Source of the DNA: an uncultured Acidobacteriota bacterium
Lineage (GTDB): Bacteria; Acidobacteriota; Vicinamibacteria; Marinacidobacterales; SMYC01
Direction of reading: 5' to 3'
Length of the DNA stretch: 45,497 nt
Assembly: GCA_947259165.1 (NCBI GenBank)
Contig: CAMYKY010000032.1
Span: forward strand, 1 to 45,497
Positions 16,742 through 25,252 of the stretch are shown here, piece by piece. The notes beneath the pieces are model-generated. The model searched no databases, was not told the DNA's origin, and worked only from the letters and a program-made list of their open reading frames with translations. Both the position numbers and the translations under genes were made by a program. Position 1 is the first letter of the stretch; every line of letters starts with the position of its first letter.

Positions 16742-18313
16742 ATGTTCGCAGAGCACTTCGGGGTCCGCGAGAACCCGTTCTACTCCCTTTCCGACCCGGA
16801 CGCCATATTTCCGAGCAGCGAGCTGCGCGAGGCAGTCCAGCACTTCCTGTTTGCTCGCGAAAACCGCGACGCCATCTTCCTGCTCACCGGGGAGGTGGGA
16901 ACGGGAAAAACGACGGCAATCCGCGCGGTCTGCCGGGAGCTTCCGCAGGACGCGCCGATAGCAACTTTGTACTACAGCACTCTCGGCCCGGACGAGCTTC
17001 TCAAGGAGCTCGTTATCGCCTTTCGGCTCAAGAAGCGCACGCGCGAAAGCCGGTCGCAGAGGTTTCGGCGGCTCGAGACCGCGTTCAGGGACTTTGTTCA
17101 GGCGGGAAGCCTTCCGTTGTTGATCTTCGACGAGGCTCATTTGCTCGACGACGCCGTGCTCGAGGAAATTCGACTGCTCACGAACCTTCGGCACGAAGGC
17201 CACCCTCTTCTCCAGGTGTGTCTCGTCGGGCAAGCGGAGCTCGCGGCGCGGCTGCGGCAGCCGAGCCTCCGGCCCTTACGACAACGGATCAGCGTGCGCT
17301 ACGCTATGCGGCCCTTGGGTCTCGAGGAGACGGGCGTCTATCTCATCGAGCGTGCCCGAGCCGTGGGGAGCGACACCCCACACCTGCTCTTCAATGAAGC
17401 GGCGTCACGGGCCATTCACGAGCTGAGCGGCGGAATCCCCCGCGAGATCAACGTCGTGGCGAGCCAGGCGATGCTCAACGCCTACATCGATGGCGTTCGC
17501 GTCGTTCACGAGGAGCACGTTCGTTCCGTGCGAGAGGACTACGGGTTCGAGGGTGTTGTCCCTCCCCCTCCCCCGAAGGAGGACGCTGACGTTTCCGAAG
17601 AGGAAGACGGATTGTCTACACCCACGTCGACTGTTTCGCCGGAGAAAAGTGAAACTGAGATCGCGGTGGAGGTTACACGCGTGGAGCTCGCGCCGCCCGA
17701 GCTCGATGCACTCGCGACAACGGTGCCCGTCGAGATCACCGAAACCGCGAAGCCTTCGGTTGCACGATCGGACGTGATGCGCGCCGTAGCGACGGTTGCG
17801 GTCGCCGCCCTCTTTGCGGTGGCGCTGCTCTTCGTTGCAAACCGGAGCAACGAGCGCATATTGGTCACAACTCCCGAGCCCGGCTTGACGGGTACGCTTC
17901 ACTCTCCCCCGGAAGAGACCGTGAGCGCAAAGACCGAGCCGCTTGCGGGGGTTGTTCCCCCGACGACGGAGGGTGGGCCGACGACAACGACACCGCGAGT
18001 TGTGGCAGAGCTCGAGAAGAAACCAATCCCGGCCGAACCTGATCTCCGGATCGCGGATTCTCGAGCCTCCGCCGCGATTCCAGGGAGCCTGGCCGAGCGC
18101 TTTCCGAGTACGCTCGAAGTCAGAAGTGTTCTTCCCGCGGTCGCTTGGCTCGACAACGAGCGGCTCGGCATGGCCCCAGGTCGCTTTGCGCCAGTTGCGC
18201 CGGGCCACTACCAGCTGAAGCTCGACGCAGGTGACGGGCGCATGTTCGAACAAAACGTGGTCGTCACGCCCGGCTCGACGACCTACGTGCACGCCAATTC
18301 TTATTCTCAGTGA
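16742..18313 (+). CDS. ExeA/GspA-like AAA ATPase with transmembrane segment and PEGA-like tail
   Basis: A 523-residue protein. The N-terminal 270 residues are an ExeA/GspA-type ATPase: the MFAEHFGVRENPF start motif, Walker A GEVGTGKTT (50-58), Walker B LLIFDEAH (126-133), and a sensor region with RQRISVRYAMRPL. An acidic Pro/Glu linker follows, then one membrane segment at about 345-366 (AVATVAVAALFAVALLFVA), a second variable linker, and a C-terminal PEGA-like domain (about 455-523, AWLDNERLGMAPGRFAPVAPGHYQLKL). In GspA/ExeA the ATPase is cytoplasmic and the tail binds peptidoglycan, helping assemble the type II secretin; here the tail is PEGA-like instead. No other secretion gene is adjacent. 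I start at 16742, where GAGGGTT precedes the ATG. Confidence 0.85.
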   Translation: MFAEHFGVRENPFYSLSDPDAIFPSSELREAVQHFLFARENRDAIFLLTGEVGTGKTTAIRAVCRELPQDAPIATLYYSTLGPDELLKELVIAFRLKKRTRESRSQRFRRLETAFRDFVQAGSLPLLIFDEAHLLDDAVLEEIRLLTNLRHEGHPLLQVCLVGQAELAARLRQPSLRPLRQRISVRYAMRPLGLEETGVYLIERARAVGSDTPHLLFNEAASRAIHELSGGIPREINVVASQAMLNAYIDGVRVVHEEHVRSVREDYGFEGVVPPPPPKEDADVSEEEDGLSTPTSTVSPEKSETEIAVEVTRVELAPPELDALATTVPVEITETAKPSVARSDVMRAVATVAVAALFAVALLFVANRSNERILVTTPEPGLTGTLHSPPEETVSAKTEPLAGVVPPTTEGGPTTTTPRVVAELEKKPIPAEPDLRIADSRASAAIPGSLAERFPSTLEVRSVLPAVAWLDNERLGMAPGRFAPVAPGHYQLKLDAGDGRMFEQNVVVTPGSTTYVHANSYSQ

Positions 18314-18361
18314 GACGAAAACAAGCTTAGCTCGAATTGCGCGACACCTAGACACTAGTAT

Positions 18362-18390
18362 CTCTTCCTCATCAAATTCGATGAAGAGCC
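18362..18390. terminator. Weak hairpin between convergent genes
   Basis: An imperfect inverted repeat (CTCTTC..CATC with GATGAAGAG) lies between the convergent ATPase and aminotransferase genes. It could end both transcripts, but there is a bulge and no clear T-run. Confidence 0.3.
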
Positions 18391-18405
18391 GGACGAATAG
18401 GGTCC

Positions 18406-19542
18406 TCAGAGAATCTTCTTCAGTTCCCTGAAGAACGCGTGATTCTCTTCTTCGCGACCGTATGAAACGCGCAGATAGTCTGGAAGGTTCCACGACTCGC
18501 CGTTTGAGACCAGGATCTTCCGTTCCCTCAGTTCACGATGGATGGCCGGTACCCTCTCGCCCAATTCGATGAGTATGAACGGCGGCACTCCCGATACAGT
18601 CTTCAGCCCTAAGGTCTGGGCTTGCTGTTCATAGTAGACGCGGGTTTCTTGTACATACGCCCGTGACCGCTTCACGTGCTCCGGATCGCTCAACGCACCT
18701 TGCACGGCGCCAAACGCTACTATGTTCGTGCTGCCTGGGCCGCACCCAAATTTCGCGATCTTCTTCAAAATATCCGGATGGCCAAGTCCGTAGCCACAGC
18801 GAAGTCCGGCTAGTGCCTGGGCCTTGGAGAACGTCCGGGTCACGAGAACATTGCGGCGACCCGCCTTGAGCAAGTCGATCCCGGTCTTCCATTCATCAGG
18901 ATGATAATCGGCGTAAGCCTCGTCGAGAACGAAGAGGATATCCTTGGGCAGAGCATCGGCGATGGTCTCGATCTCCGCATAGGTCAAACTCGTGCCGGTG
19001 GGATTGTTGGGCGTGACCACCACAAACAGTTGCGTCTTGGAATCGACCGCGTCGATCATTTTCTTGATGCCGTAGGCATAGCCTTTTTCTTTCAGTAGCT
19101 TCAGCCGTGTCACGGTATTACCCATGGCGTCAGCTACTGCCAAGCCCCCTCCCCACGTCTCCAGGGTAGAGACGACGTTGCCCCCATCACGCAGGTGGCT
19201 GATCGGTGCGAGTCTCTGTAGTTCCGTGGAACCGGTCCCCATCAGAATCCAATCTTTGTCGATCCCGTGATACTCAGCGATCAAGGGCGTGAGCAAGCCA
19301 CCTAGCGCGTATCGGTTTGCATCCCGCAGTCCAGCGTTTGCGCCTTCGACGGCTTTGGGCGAGGGACCGAGCGTATTCTCGTTAAAATTCAAACGAGCAG
19401 CACCCTCGGGAAAACCCATCGAAAGATCGACAGCCCCTCCTGTCGCTGCTTCGCAATAATCAGTATCGAGACCCATCAAGAACGGTATGGCCGTTGCGGC
19501 AATAGACGATTGTCCTAGAAACTGACGACGCGAAAGACTCAT
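18406..19542 (-). CDS. Tat-exported class I/II aminotransferase (HisC-like fold)
   Basis: A 378-residue pyridoxal-phosphate enzyme resembling histidinol-phosphate aminotransferase. It starts with a twin-arginine signal, SRRQFLG (4-10), a hydrophobic stretch and a likely cleavage region by about residue 33, so the folded holoenzyme should be exported. The fold markers are present: LNFNENTLGPSP, GTGSTELQR, VTPNNPTGTS (about 180), VLDEAYADY (about 210), and the PLP-lysine region TRTFSKAQALAGLRCGYG (near 238). The C-terminus has YLRVSYGREEEN with the substrate-carboxylate arginine. I chose the ATG at 19542 because AAGGAG lies 7 bases before it and the twin-arginine motif then sits at the very start; the frame opens 21 codons earlier. 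No histidine-biosynthesis gene is nearby, and the substrate is unknown. Confidence 0.88.
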   Translation of the reverse strand: MSLSRRQFLGQSSIAATAIPFLMGLDTDYCEAATGGAVDLSMGFPEGAARLNFNENTLGPSPKAVEGANAGLRDANRYALGGLLTPLIAEYHGIDKDWILMGTGSTELQRLAPISHLRDGGNVVSTLETWGGGLAVADAMGNTVTRLKLLKEKGYAYGIKKMIDAVDSKTQLFVVVTPNNPTGTSLTYAEIETIADALPKDILFVLDEAYADYHPDEWKTGIDLLKAGRRNVLVTRTFSKAQALAGLRCGYGLGHPDILKKIAKFGCGPGSTNIVAFGAVQGALSDPEHVKRSRAYVQETRVYYEQQAQTLGLKTVSGVPPFILIELGERVPAIHRELRERKILVSNGESWNLPDYLRVSYGREEENHAFFRELKKIL

Positions 19543-20405
19543 AGCGTTCTCCTTTGACGTTTGCCCGGCTGATGTTCGAACCGACGACTTCGAGAAAGAA
19601 ACCATCCAACGATGCCGCCGGATTGAAGAAGATTCCCGAGCTCTGCGTTCACCGTCTAACCGGTCCGGAAGGCCTCAGGTCGCTGCGCGTTCTCCGGCCA
19701 GGTTCACTGAGCGAACTTCTCATGTATTGCCTGACTGTGCAAGAGTTGAACTCCTGGCGCCACCTTCAAGCAGTCGTCCACCCCGGTGCTCGCGACCTCC
19801 AGGAGGTTTCCCAGGTGCTGCGCGAACCACAAAGCTCTCGTCTGTCTATTGCGGCGATGGCGGTCGCCTTCTTGCTCGGGTGCGGTGTGCCTCGGGTACT
19901 CGCGACGGCCACTCACGGCCCGCCACCCCCGCGCACCTGGTGGGATTGGCGGGAACGGGGGCTGCGAGCGGGGTCGCCGTGGGGCAGTTCGAGGCTGCCG
20001 GTGGAGGTTTTAGACCGAGACGCACTGGTGCCCGGAGCCCGCGCGGGTGAAGAGGCTGTGTCTTGAAGATTGGCGGTGACGGGTGACGCCACTCACTCGG
20101 GAGCGGTGTAAAGAGCAAGCATCATCAGCCGACGGCGAGCGTACCCTCCGTGCCAACGCAAAAACGTCGGGTTTTCCGATAGTCGGCGCGCCAGCGCCGC
20201 TCGGTGACCTGCCCCTTTTTCTAATACGACCCGAAAGCAGACGACCCACGAGACATAGCCATCATGCGAAGCGTTCCCGAGCAAACTCAGCTGGTGCTAG
20301 ATTGCCCAGCGACAAACTCTTTGCGTGGCAACGGGGAATACGGCTTCGACAAGAACGTCGAATTCTCTGACGGTTCGTCTCGAGTAGCGGCCACGACGAC
20401 CTCGG
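19543..20405. other. Long stretch without a convincing gene
   Basis: More than 850 bases between the aminotransferase start and the histidine kinase stop. Open frames on both strands exist, but they have no ribosome binding site, odd residue composition and no family resemblance. I see no tRNA, clear hairpin array or insertion sequence. It may be the eroded remains of a gene. Confidence 0.4.
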
Positions 20406-21806
20406 CTAACGAAGGGGTAGACGAATGCGAACGACCGTGCCCTCCCCTACGCTGCTTTTGATCTCGATGTCACCACCGTGGCCATGGACAACGCTTCGGC
20501 ACGCAGCGAGTCCGAAGCGCGCTCGAATGGTTCGCGACGAAGCGAAATCGATGTCGAACAACTCCGCGACGTCTTGCTCGTCCATTCCGCGACCGTCATC
20601 ACTTACGGTGATCGCGACCCCGTCACCTTCGGTGACCGCGGAAACATGAACGGTGCCGGTCTCGTCGATCGCTTCAGCGGCGTTTCTGATAACGGTCGTA
20701 AAAGCTTGCGACAATCGCGCGCCGTCGCCGTCCACCATCAAGCCGGGCGGCAAGTCCACCTTCAGCTCGACCCGATCGTTGAAGTGCGGCGCGATGAGGC
20801 GCGTCGCGTCCTGAACGCACGACGCGATGTCCACCGGTTGACGTTTTGCCCGATCCAAATGCACGAACCGCGAGATCGACGACATAACCTCGGACAATCT
20901 CTCCCCCGCCAGGGTCGTCAGCTCAATCGAACCCTCGAGCGCTGCGACTGCGCGTTTCGCCGACTTCTGGCGCGCGAGAGGATCTTCGGACGCAAGAGCT
21001 TCGCGCAACATCGAAACCGCCTTCGACGCCGTGGCCGACGCACTCCGGACGGCGCCTAACGGGCTGTTCACCTCGTGTTCCACGCCAGCGACCAACTGCC
21101 CGAGCGCCGAAACCTGGGCTTGCAGCACCATGTGCATTTGTTCTTGCCGCATCTGATGCTCACGTTGCTCCCGCTCGACAACTTCTCGTACCGTTGTTCG
21201 CGCGCCGGCGGTAATCCACACGAGAGCTCCGCCTCCCATCAGAATGATCCACGGTTTGAGGAACAGATCGTTCACACCTTCGCGCAAACCCACCGCAGCC
21301 TCCAAACCACCGGGAAACGTCTCGAGCCGCGGATCGTTGATCGCGATCAACGCCAGCAGCAGATGCAATCCGGCGGCCACGATGGTCATGACCGCGGGGT
21401 ACAGCGGTCGCAGCGCGCCACAGTTCAAGATGATGAAGCAGAACGCGACCAGACCGAGCTGATGACCGAGCAGATGCACGAGCGGGCGGTCCGGCGCCGT
21501 GAGAACCAAATGCCAAATCACCGGGAGGGCGCAAAGCACGAAGCTATCCAGTACCACGCCACCCAGCCCCACGAATTGAAGTCGGACCGAGGTCACCAAC
21601 AGCCGGGACAACCACAACGACAAAGCGAAGATCGGCAGCAAGACGATACTGCTCGCGAGTTTCTCCTCGAGCTCGCCGGCGACGAGCCAGATAGCGAGCG
21701 TAGTCACGATTGCGAACATCGCTCGGGCGCGCATCGTGACGAGAAGCGCTTTGCGCTCTCGCTGGAGCAGTAGCTCCTGACCCATATCGCGTACCGCGTC
21801 TGCCAT
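20406..21806 (-). CDS. Membrane sensor histidine kinase, orphan
   Basis: About 466 residues from the ATG at 21806. The N-terminal half is a bundle of about six membrane helices (LVTMRARAMFAIVTTLAIWL through IILMGGGALVWITAG) with no sizeable periplasmic loop, so it may sense something within the membrane. A short helical linker leads to the HisKA region with phospho-acceptor His in LVAGVEHEVNSPLGAV (near 242). The ATPase part has the N box TTVIRNAAEAID, G1 box VSDDGRGMDE, and a final GLAACRSVVHGHGGDIEIKS. The middle F/G2 area is short, FDIDFASSRTIRARFGLA. A GTG at 21968 would add 54 residues, but it has no ribosome binding site. No response regulator is adjacent. Confidence 0.87.
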   Translation of the reverse strand: MADAVRDMGQELLLQRERKALLVTMRARAMFAIVTTLAIWLVAGELEEKLASSIVLLPIFALSLWLSRLLVTSVRLQFVGLGGVVLDSFVLCALPVIWHLVLTAPDRPLVHLLGHQLGLVAFCFIILNCGALRPLYPAVMTIVAAGLHLLLALIAINDPRLETFPGGLEAAVGLREGVNDLFLKPWIILMGGGALVWITAGARTTVREVVEREQREHQMRQEQMHMVLQAQVSALGQLVAGVEHEVNSPLGAVRSASATASKAVSMLREALASEDPLARQKSAKRAVAALEGSIELTTLAGERLSEVMSSISRFVHLDRAKRQPVDIASCVQDATRLIAPHFNDRVELKVDLPPGLMVDGDGARLSQAFTTVIRNAAEAIDETGTVHVSAVTEGDGVAITVSDDGRGMDEQDVAELFDIDFASSRTIRARFGLAACRSVVHGHGGDIEIKSSVGEGTVVRIRLPLR

Positions 21807-22076
21807 CAATACGATCCCGCATGAATGTAACCCACCGAACACGGAAGCACGAAGATTCTCTTGCTCGACTGCTCTCCCGCGATCGCGCCCTGGCTTGGCT
21901 GGACTGGCATCCGCCGACCCAAGAAATGGGAGAAGACTCGAATATGTTGAAAACAGCCGCTGACTCACACGGATAAATACCTAAACAACAACATGTTACG
22001 GATACCCCGCTTCAATCCGAGCACACGATTTTCGCCTGTATCACGTTGTGGCAGAAAGACTTACAGCCGCCACCAT

Positions 22077-22105
22077 TTGACATCCACTCTTCATTCACCT
22101 ACACT
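22077..22105 (+). promoter_or_regulatory. Sigma70-type promoter for the HNH gene
   Basis: A perfect TTGACA (22077-22082) is followed after 17 bases by TACACT (22100-22105), four of six matches to TATAAT. It would start a transcript near 22112 with a leader of about 65 bases before the ATG at 22177. Seen in sequence; activity is inferred. Confidence 0.5.
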
Positions 22106-22176
22106 CACAGCTCACCCCGGGCCGCTCGGTGGGGTCACGTTTTCTCAACGTTCATCTTTCAAGAGAGGTGCGCCCA

Positions 22177-23352
22177 ATGACCGAGTCGACCTACAACGAT
22201 ACCGTTATCAAGATTTCTGAGCTCTCCAACGCCGAGCTCGACCACGAACTAGAACAGGCCGCCATCTTGAGCGAAAAGTCCGAGATGCTCGTCTGCTGCT
22301 ATCTATCCGAGGTGCGCGAGCGAGGCGCTTTCCTGGAGTTCGGCTACTCGAGCATTTATGACTACGCCCACGCCCGCTTCGCGTTCGGTCCGCGCAAAAC
22401 CCGCTATCTCGTTGCCCTCGGACGCAAAGTTCAAAAGCTTCCTAAAATTCGAGAAGCGCTCGCGAGCGGCAAGCTCGGTTGGTGCAAAGCGAGTCGTATC
22501 GCTTCCGTGGCCGCCCCCGCCAACGAGGTGATGTGGCTCGACTCCGCGTTGTCGCTCACCGTGCAACAACTCGAGCAGCGCATCAAAGACGGCACTGATG
22601 ATCTCTCGTCGACCCTCCATCTTGTCCTTTCGAATGAGCGTCGCGTATTGTGGGAGAACGCGCTCGAGATCTACCGCCGGCGCGCGGGTGCCGAGATATC
22701 GCCGGTCGAGGCGTTCGAGCTAATGCTCGCGGAGGTGCACGCAGAGTGGGGCTACTGTCTCAACGATTCATTCGAGGAGGGCGACAAAATCAACAAGGGC
22801 AACGAGGACGAAACACGGGCGAGCGAAATGCCGGATGCCGAAGAGAATGAGCCCGCTCGCGAAGAACCGGTGTGCAACGACCCAACCGAATCCACCGATG
22901 TCTTCCCTTGGGCCGAAACCGACGACACGAACGGGGCAACCCAAACGAGCTTGTTCGAGACCGAGCAATCCGCGGAAGAGGACTTCTCGCAAAATCCAAG
23001 CTATGAAGCCCTTCGCAGCGGCATCCTTGTACGCGACGGATGGAAGTGCACCTACCCCGGCTGCGCCGCGCGGGCCACGTTGCACGTGCACCATATTCGA
23101 TACCGAAGCCGCGGCGGGGGTGACGAGCCATGGAACCTCACCGTCGTCTGCAGCTTTCATCACGACCTCGTTCACAAGAACCACATCGACGTGACGGGAC
23201 GCGCGCCGCACGCGCTCGCGTGGTCGCCGCCGCGATTGATGCAGGCGGTGTTGGATCGCCGGCGCAACAACCCGAGCATCTGGCTCGGCGATCTCGAAGT
23301 CCGCGAGTGGTCGCTCGAAACGCGCGCGGCACCGGCCGCCATCGTCACGTAG
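22177..23352 (+). CDS. HNH endonuclease with DUF222-like N-terminal domain
   Basis: A 391-residue protein. The N-terminal 170 residues are helical and match the DUF222-like part of multi-copy HNH proteins (ELDHELEQAAILSEKSEMLV, RGAFLEFGYSSIYDYAHARF, KLPKIREALASGKLGWCKAS). An acidic linker follows (about 195-280). The C-terminal HNH nuclease has zinc-binding CTYPGC (about 289-294), HVHHIRYRSRGG (about 303-314), the Asn in WNLTVVC, and HHDLVH. It probably nicks or cuts DNA; proteins of this kind are often found in many copies per genome and behave like selfish genes. AGAGGTG lies about 8 bases before the ATG at 22177, which sets the start. It marks the left side of the accessory region. Confidence 0.9.
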   Translation: MTESTYNDTVIKISELSNAELDHELEQAAILSEKSEMLVCCYLSEVRERGAFLEFGYSSIYDYAHARFAFGPRKTRYLVALGRKVQKLPKIREALASGKLGWCKASRIASVAAPANEVMWLDSALSLTVQQLEQRIKDGTDDLSSTLHLVLSNERRVLWENALEIYRRRAGAEISPVEAFELMLAEVHAEWGYCLNDSFEEGDKINKGNEDETRASEMPDAEENEPAREEPVCNDPTESTDVFPWAETDDTNGATQTSLFETEQSAEEDFSQNPSYEALRSGILVRDGWKCTYPGCAARATLHVHHIRYRSRGGGDEPWNLTVVCSFHHDLVHKNHIDVTGRAPHALAWSPPRLMQAVLDRRRNNPSIWLGDLEVREWSLETRAAPAAIVT

Positions 23353-23605
23353 CTTCCTCGATCAACGGTTTTGCAGCCACCGATCGAAAGGCATCGATCT
23401 GCCTACTCGAGCGTTATTCCTCTTTCGCCCCGCATCACACGCCCCAATCTTTGCTTCGAGACGGTGGTGACGATTCGAGCGTCTCAGAACCGCCGGCGCT
23501 CGAGCTGGCACACATGTGCCAAAGCCTCTGATGGATCCCTGGTCCGAGATAGGCCCGAGGTAGCAGCAGATTGTCCTTGACCGCGTGGAAACCGTTCGGC
23601 CAGGC

Positions 23606-24023
23606 TCACGCTGTTATCTGGATCGGTGACTCGCCGAATATTCGGCGGAACTCGCGGCTGAATCGCGACGGACTGGTGTAGCGGACGTCGAACGCAGCTT
23701 CGCCCTCGACTAGGAGCCCTCGAGCTTCGTGAAGGCGCATTCTCATGACGAATTGAATCGGCGACATCGAGGTCGCGCGTCTGAAGTGATCGTGCAGAAT
23801 CGAGGAGTTCATGCCCGCCCTGCTCGGCGATCGCCTGGATGTCCAGAGCGTCGCGAAAGTTGGTTTCGAGAAAATATATGACGCGGGCGACTCGGTGGGC
23901 GCTTCCGACACGCAATACGAAGTCTCTCAGTTGGTATCCCCAACGGGACTTGTACCCTTTTCCACGAAACCCGAAACAGCATCGACGAAGCCTTACGTCA
24001 TTCGCGGATTTATCTGGCGACAC
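23606..24023 (-). pseudogene. AraC-family regulator remnant with single-base frameshift
   Basis: Two reading frames together give the DNA-binding half of an AraC regulator. The first carries VARVIYFLETNFRDALDIQ and AIAEQGG. The second continues as MNSSILHDHFRRATSMSPIQ, FVMRMRLHEARGLLVEGE and SPSRFSREFRRIFGESPIQ. Removing one C from the CCC near 23818-23820 restores an AIAEQAGMNSSILHDHF reading, so a single-base insertion explains the break. The second helix-turn-helix also lacks about five residues between LLVEGEA and AFDVRYTSP compared with the family. The N-terminal ligand domain is absent. So the gene is truncated, has an internal deletion and is frameshifted. A sequencing error could explain the frameshift alone, but not the missing parts. 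Confidence 0.75.
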
Positions 24024-24189
24024 GAAGCTGCGTAATCTTCAAGGCGTCGTTAAAGAGCACTTTATCGAAGGTCGCGTTTTCTTCTTTGGCTCGAAAGTTG
24101 GTGCCTACTTCAACGTCCGAGATGCTCTTCCCCACCGTTGAAGTGGCTTCGGTGCAGGGCTCGCGTTTGGGGGCGAGCAGGATCGGCAC
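24010..24189 (-). CDS. Short ORF of unknown function, possibly a gene fragment
   Basis: A 59-codon frame from GTG at 24189 to TAA at 24010. It has protein-like composition, including GKSISDVEVGTNFRAKEENA and TFDKVLFNDALKITQLRVAR. I do not recognise a family and find no good ribosome binding site. It overlaps the start of the AraC remnant. It may be the C-terminal end of a lost gene rather than an independent protein. Confidence 0.25.
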   Translation of the reverse strand: MPILLAPKREPCTEATSTVGKSISDVEVGTNFRAKEENATFDKVLFNDALKITQLRVAR

Positions 24190-24555
24190 TTAGCGCTGGG
24201 GAACACAGCTGGTAGAGTTACCTGCCACGCAGGCGAGCGTAGCCGACGAGGCCGACGAACCCGGTCCCTGAGGAGGAAGATGGTGGAGGGCTCTGGGACT
24301 TCGGGGACTGCAGCGAGGAGAGAGTCAGTCGTAAGCGTGTGGCGCTACTGATGGAGCGGCAACGGACAGCATAGAGTCTTCGGCAACGTTATGCGTTGTC
24401 TTGAAACTGCTGCGGCTTCGCCGTTGTCTTCGCAGCGCTGCCGCTCAACTCACGGTCACCGACTACGAGAGAAAATTGGCGGTTCGTAGTACGGAGAGCC
24501 GGCCTGGAGTCACCTTTCAACTGAACCGGAACACGGTCACACGCAGGAGGGGAAA
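24190..24555. other. Intergenic stretch, nothing recognised
   Basis: About 365 bases with no convincing open frame, structured RNA or repeat on either strand. It precedes the small membrane protein gene and may contain its promoter. Confidence 0.35.
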
Positions 24556-24789
24556 ATGCACAATGTGTTGGAGTACATCCAAGCCGCAATGCCGGCGTTC
24601 ATTACATTTGGGCCAGTTTTCCTGGTGATGGGGGGCAAGGATGTAAGGCGGACACGGATCCTCCGCTACCTCGGCGCCATCATGGTCTGCTGCGTGCTGA
24701 TGACGCTGTGGTTCGTGACCAACCAGCAGAAGCGTCAGATTGAGCTAATGCAGCAGCAGATCGAACATCTTGACGCGACGGATCGCTGA
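24556..24789 (+). CDS. Small membrane protein with coiled tail
   Basis: A 77-residue protein. A short hydrophobic N-terminal stretch (AFITFGPVFLVMGG, about 13-26) is followed by a positively charged loop (KDVRRTRILR), a stronger membrane helix (about 38-56, YLGAIMVCCVLMTLWFV) and a polar helical tail, NQQKRQIELMQQQIEHLDA, that could form a coiled coil. GGAGGGG lies just before the ATG, a good ribosome binding site that supports expression. I do not recognise a family. It sits alone among remnants in the accessory region. Confidence 0.55.
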   Translation: MHNVLEYIQAAMPAFITFGPVFLVMGGKDVRRTRILRYLGAIMVCCVLMTLWFVTNQQKRQIELMQQQIEHLDATDR

Positions 24790-24834
24790 GCGAGTCGGTG
24801 GTCGGGAACCGCAGGTGAACTCGAGGCTGTGCTC

Positions 24835-24880
24835 ATCACGGGGACCAGGTGCAGGGGGCGCCATCACGGGGACCAGGTGC
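24835..24880. repeat. 18-base direct repeat, two copies
   Basis: The sequence ATCACGGGGACCAGGTGC occurs at 24835-24852 and again at 24863-24880, 28 bases apart. The GGGGACCAGGTGCC core resembles short dispersed repeats that accompany REP-type elements in some bacteria, but no palindrome or associated transposase is present here. Confidence 0.6.
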
Positions 24881-25057
24881 CAACCGATCGTCTGGAGCGC
24901 GCGGCGAGGCAACTCTTCTTGCTAGATCTTCACGCGTGAGGGAGGGAAAGCAAGCAGGATCTCGCCTAGCGGGCGCGACGGCAGTTGAGGAACCTCCCGA
25001 ATCGTTCGTCCAGCGCGCGAACCGCTACGTTCGGACGGAGTCGAATTCGGGAAACGC

Positions 25058-25075
25058 TTGGTATCCTCGACGGGG
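25058..25075 (-). repeat. Partial copy of tRNA-Glu 3' end
   Basis: Eighteen bases, TTGGTATCCTCGACGGGG, match the 3' end of the tRNA-Glu gene at 29511-29528 with one mismatch and in the same orientation. The copy includes the CCA and the acceptor 3' strand. It looks like an old attachment-site scar. It is the weakest of the three copies. Confidence 0.5.
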
Positions 25076-25252
25076 GTGAGCCCTTTTAGCGCGGGTCAGC
25101 CACTTACGCTTGCTGGGTCAGTGGACGCAGCGTAGCGAAAATCACTCGCATCCCCGAAGCCATCCGTCGTAAGGTTACCCTCCATCATCATGATTGGCGA
25201 AATGTGAGCAGCCTATGCTTCGTTCCGTTACAAGAAGGAGAGAGCCCCAGGT

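Noticed and set aside
19562..19610. tRNA-like T-arm around GATGTTCGAACC
   Set aside because: Only a TTCGAAC loop is present; flanking bases do not form a T-stem, acceptor or anticodon arm.
19554..20066. 170-codon open frame on the plus strand
   Set aside because: Low-complexity Pro/Arg/Gly composition, no ribosome binding site and no motif; likely chance opening in G+C-rich DNA.
24835..24880. CRISPR array
   Set aside because: Only two copies with a 10-base gap, not spacers of regular length; no cas genes in the window.
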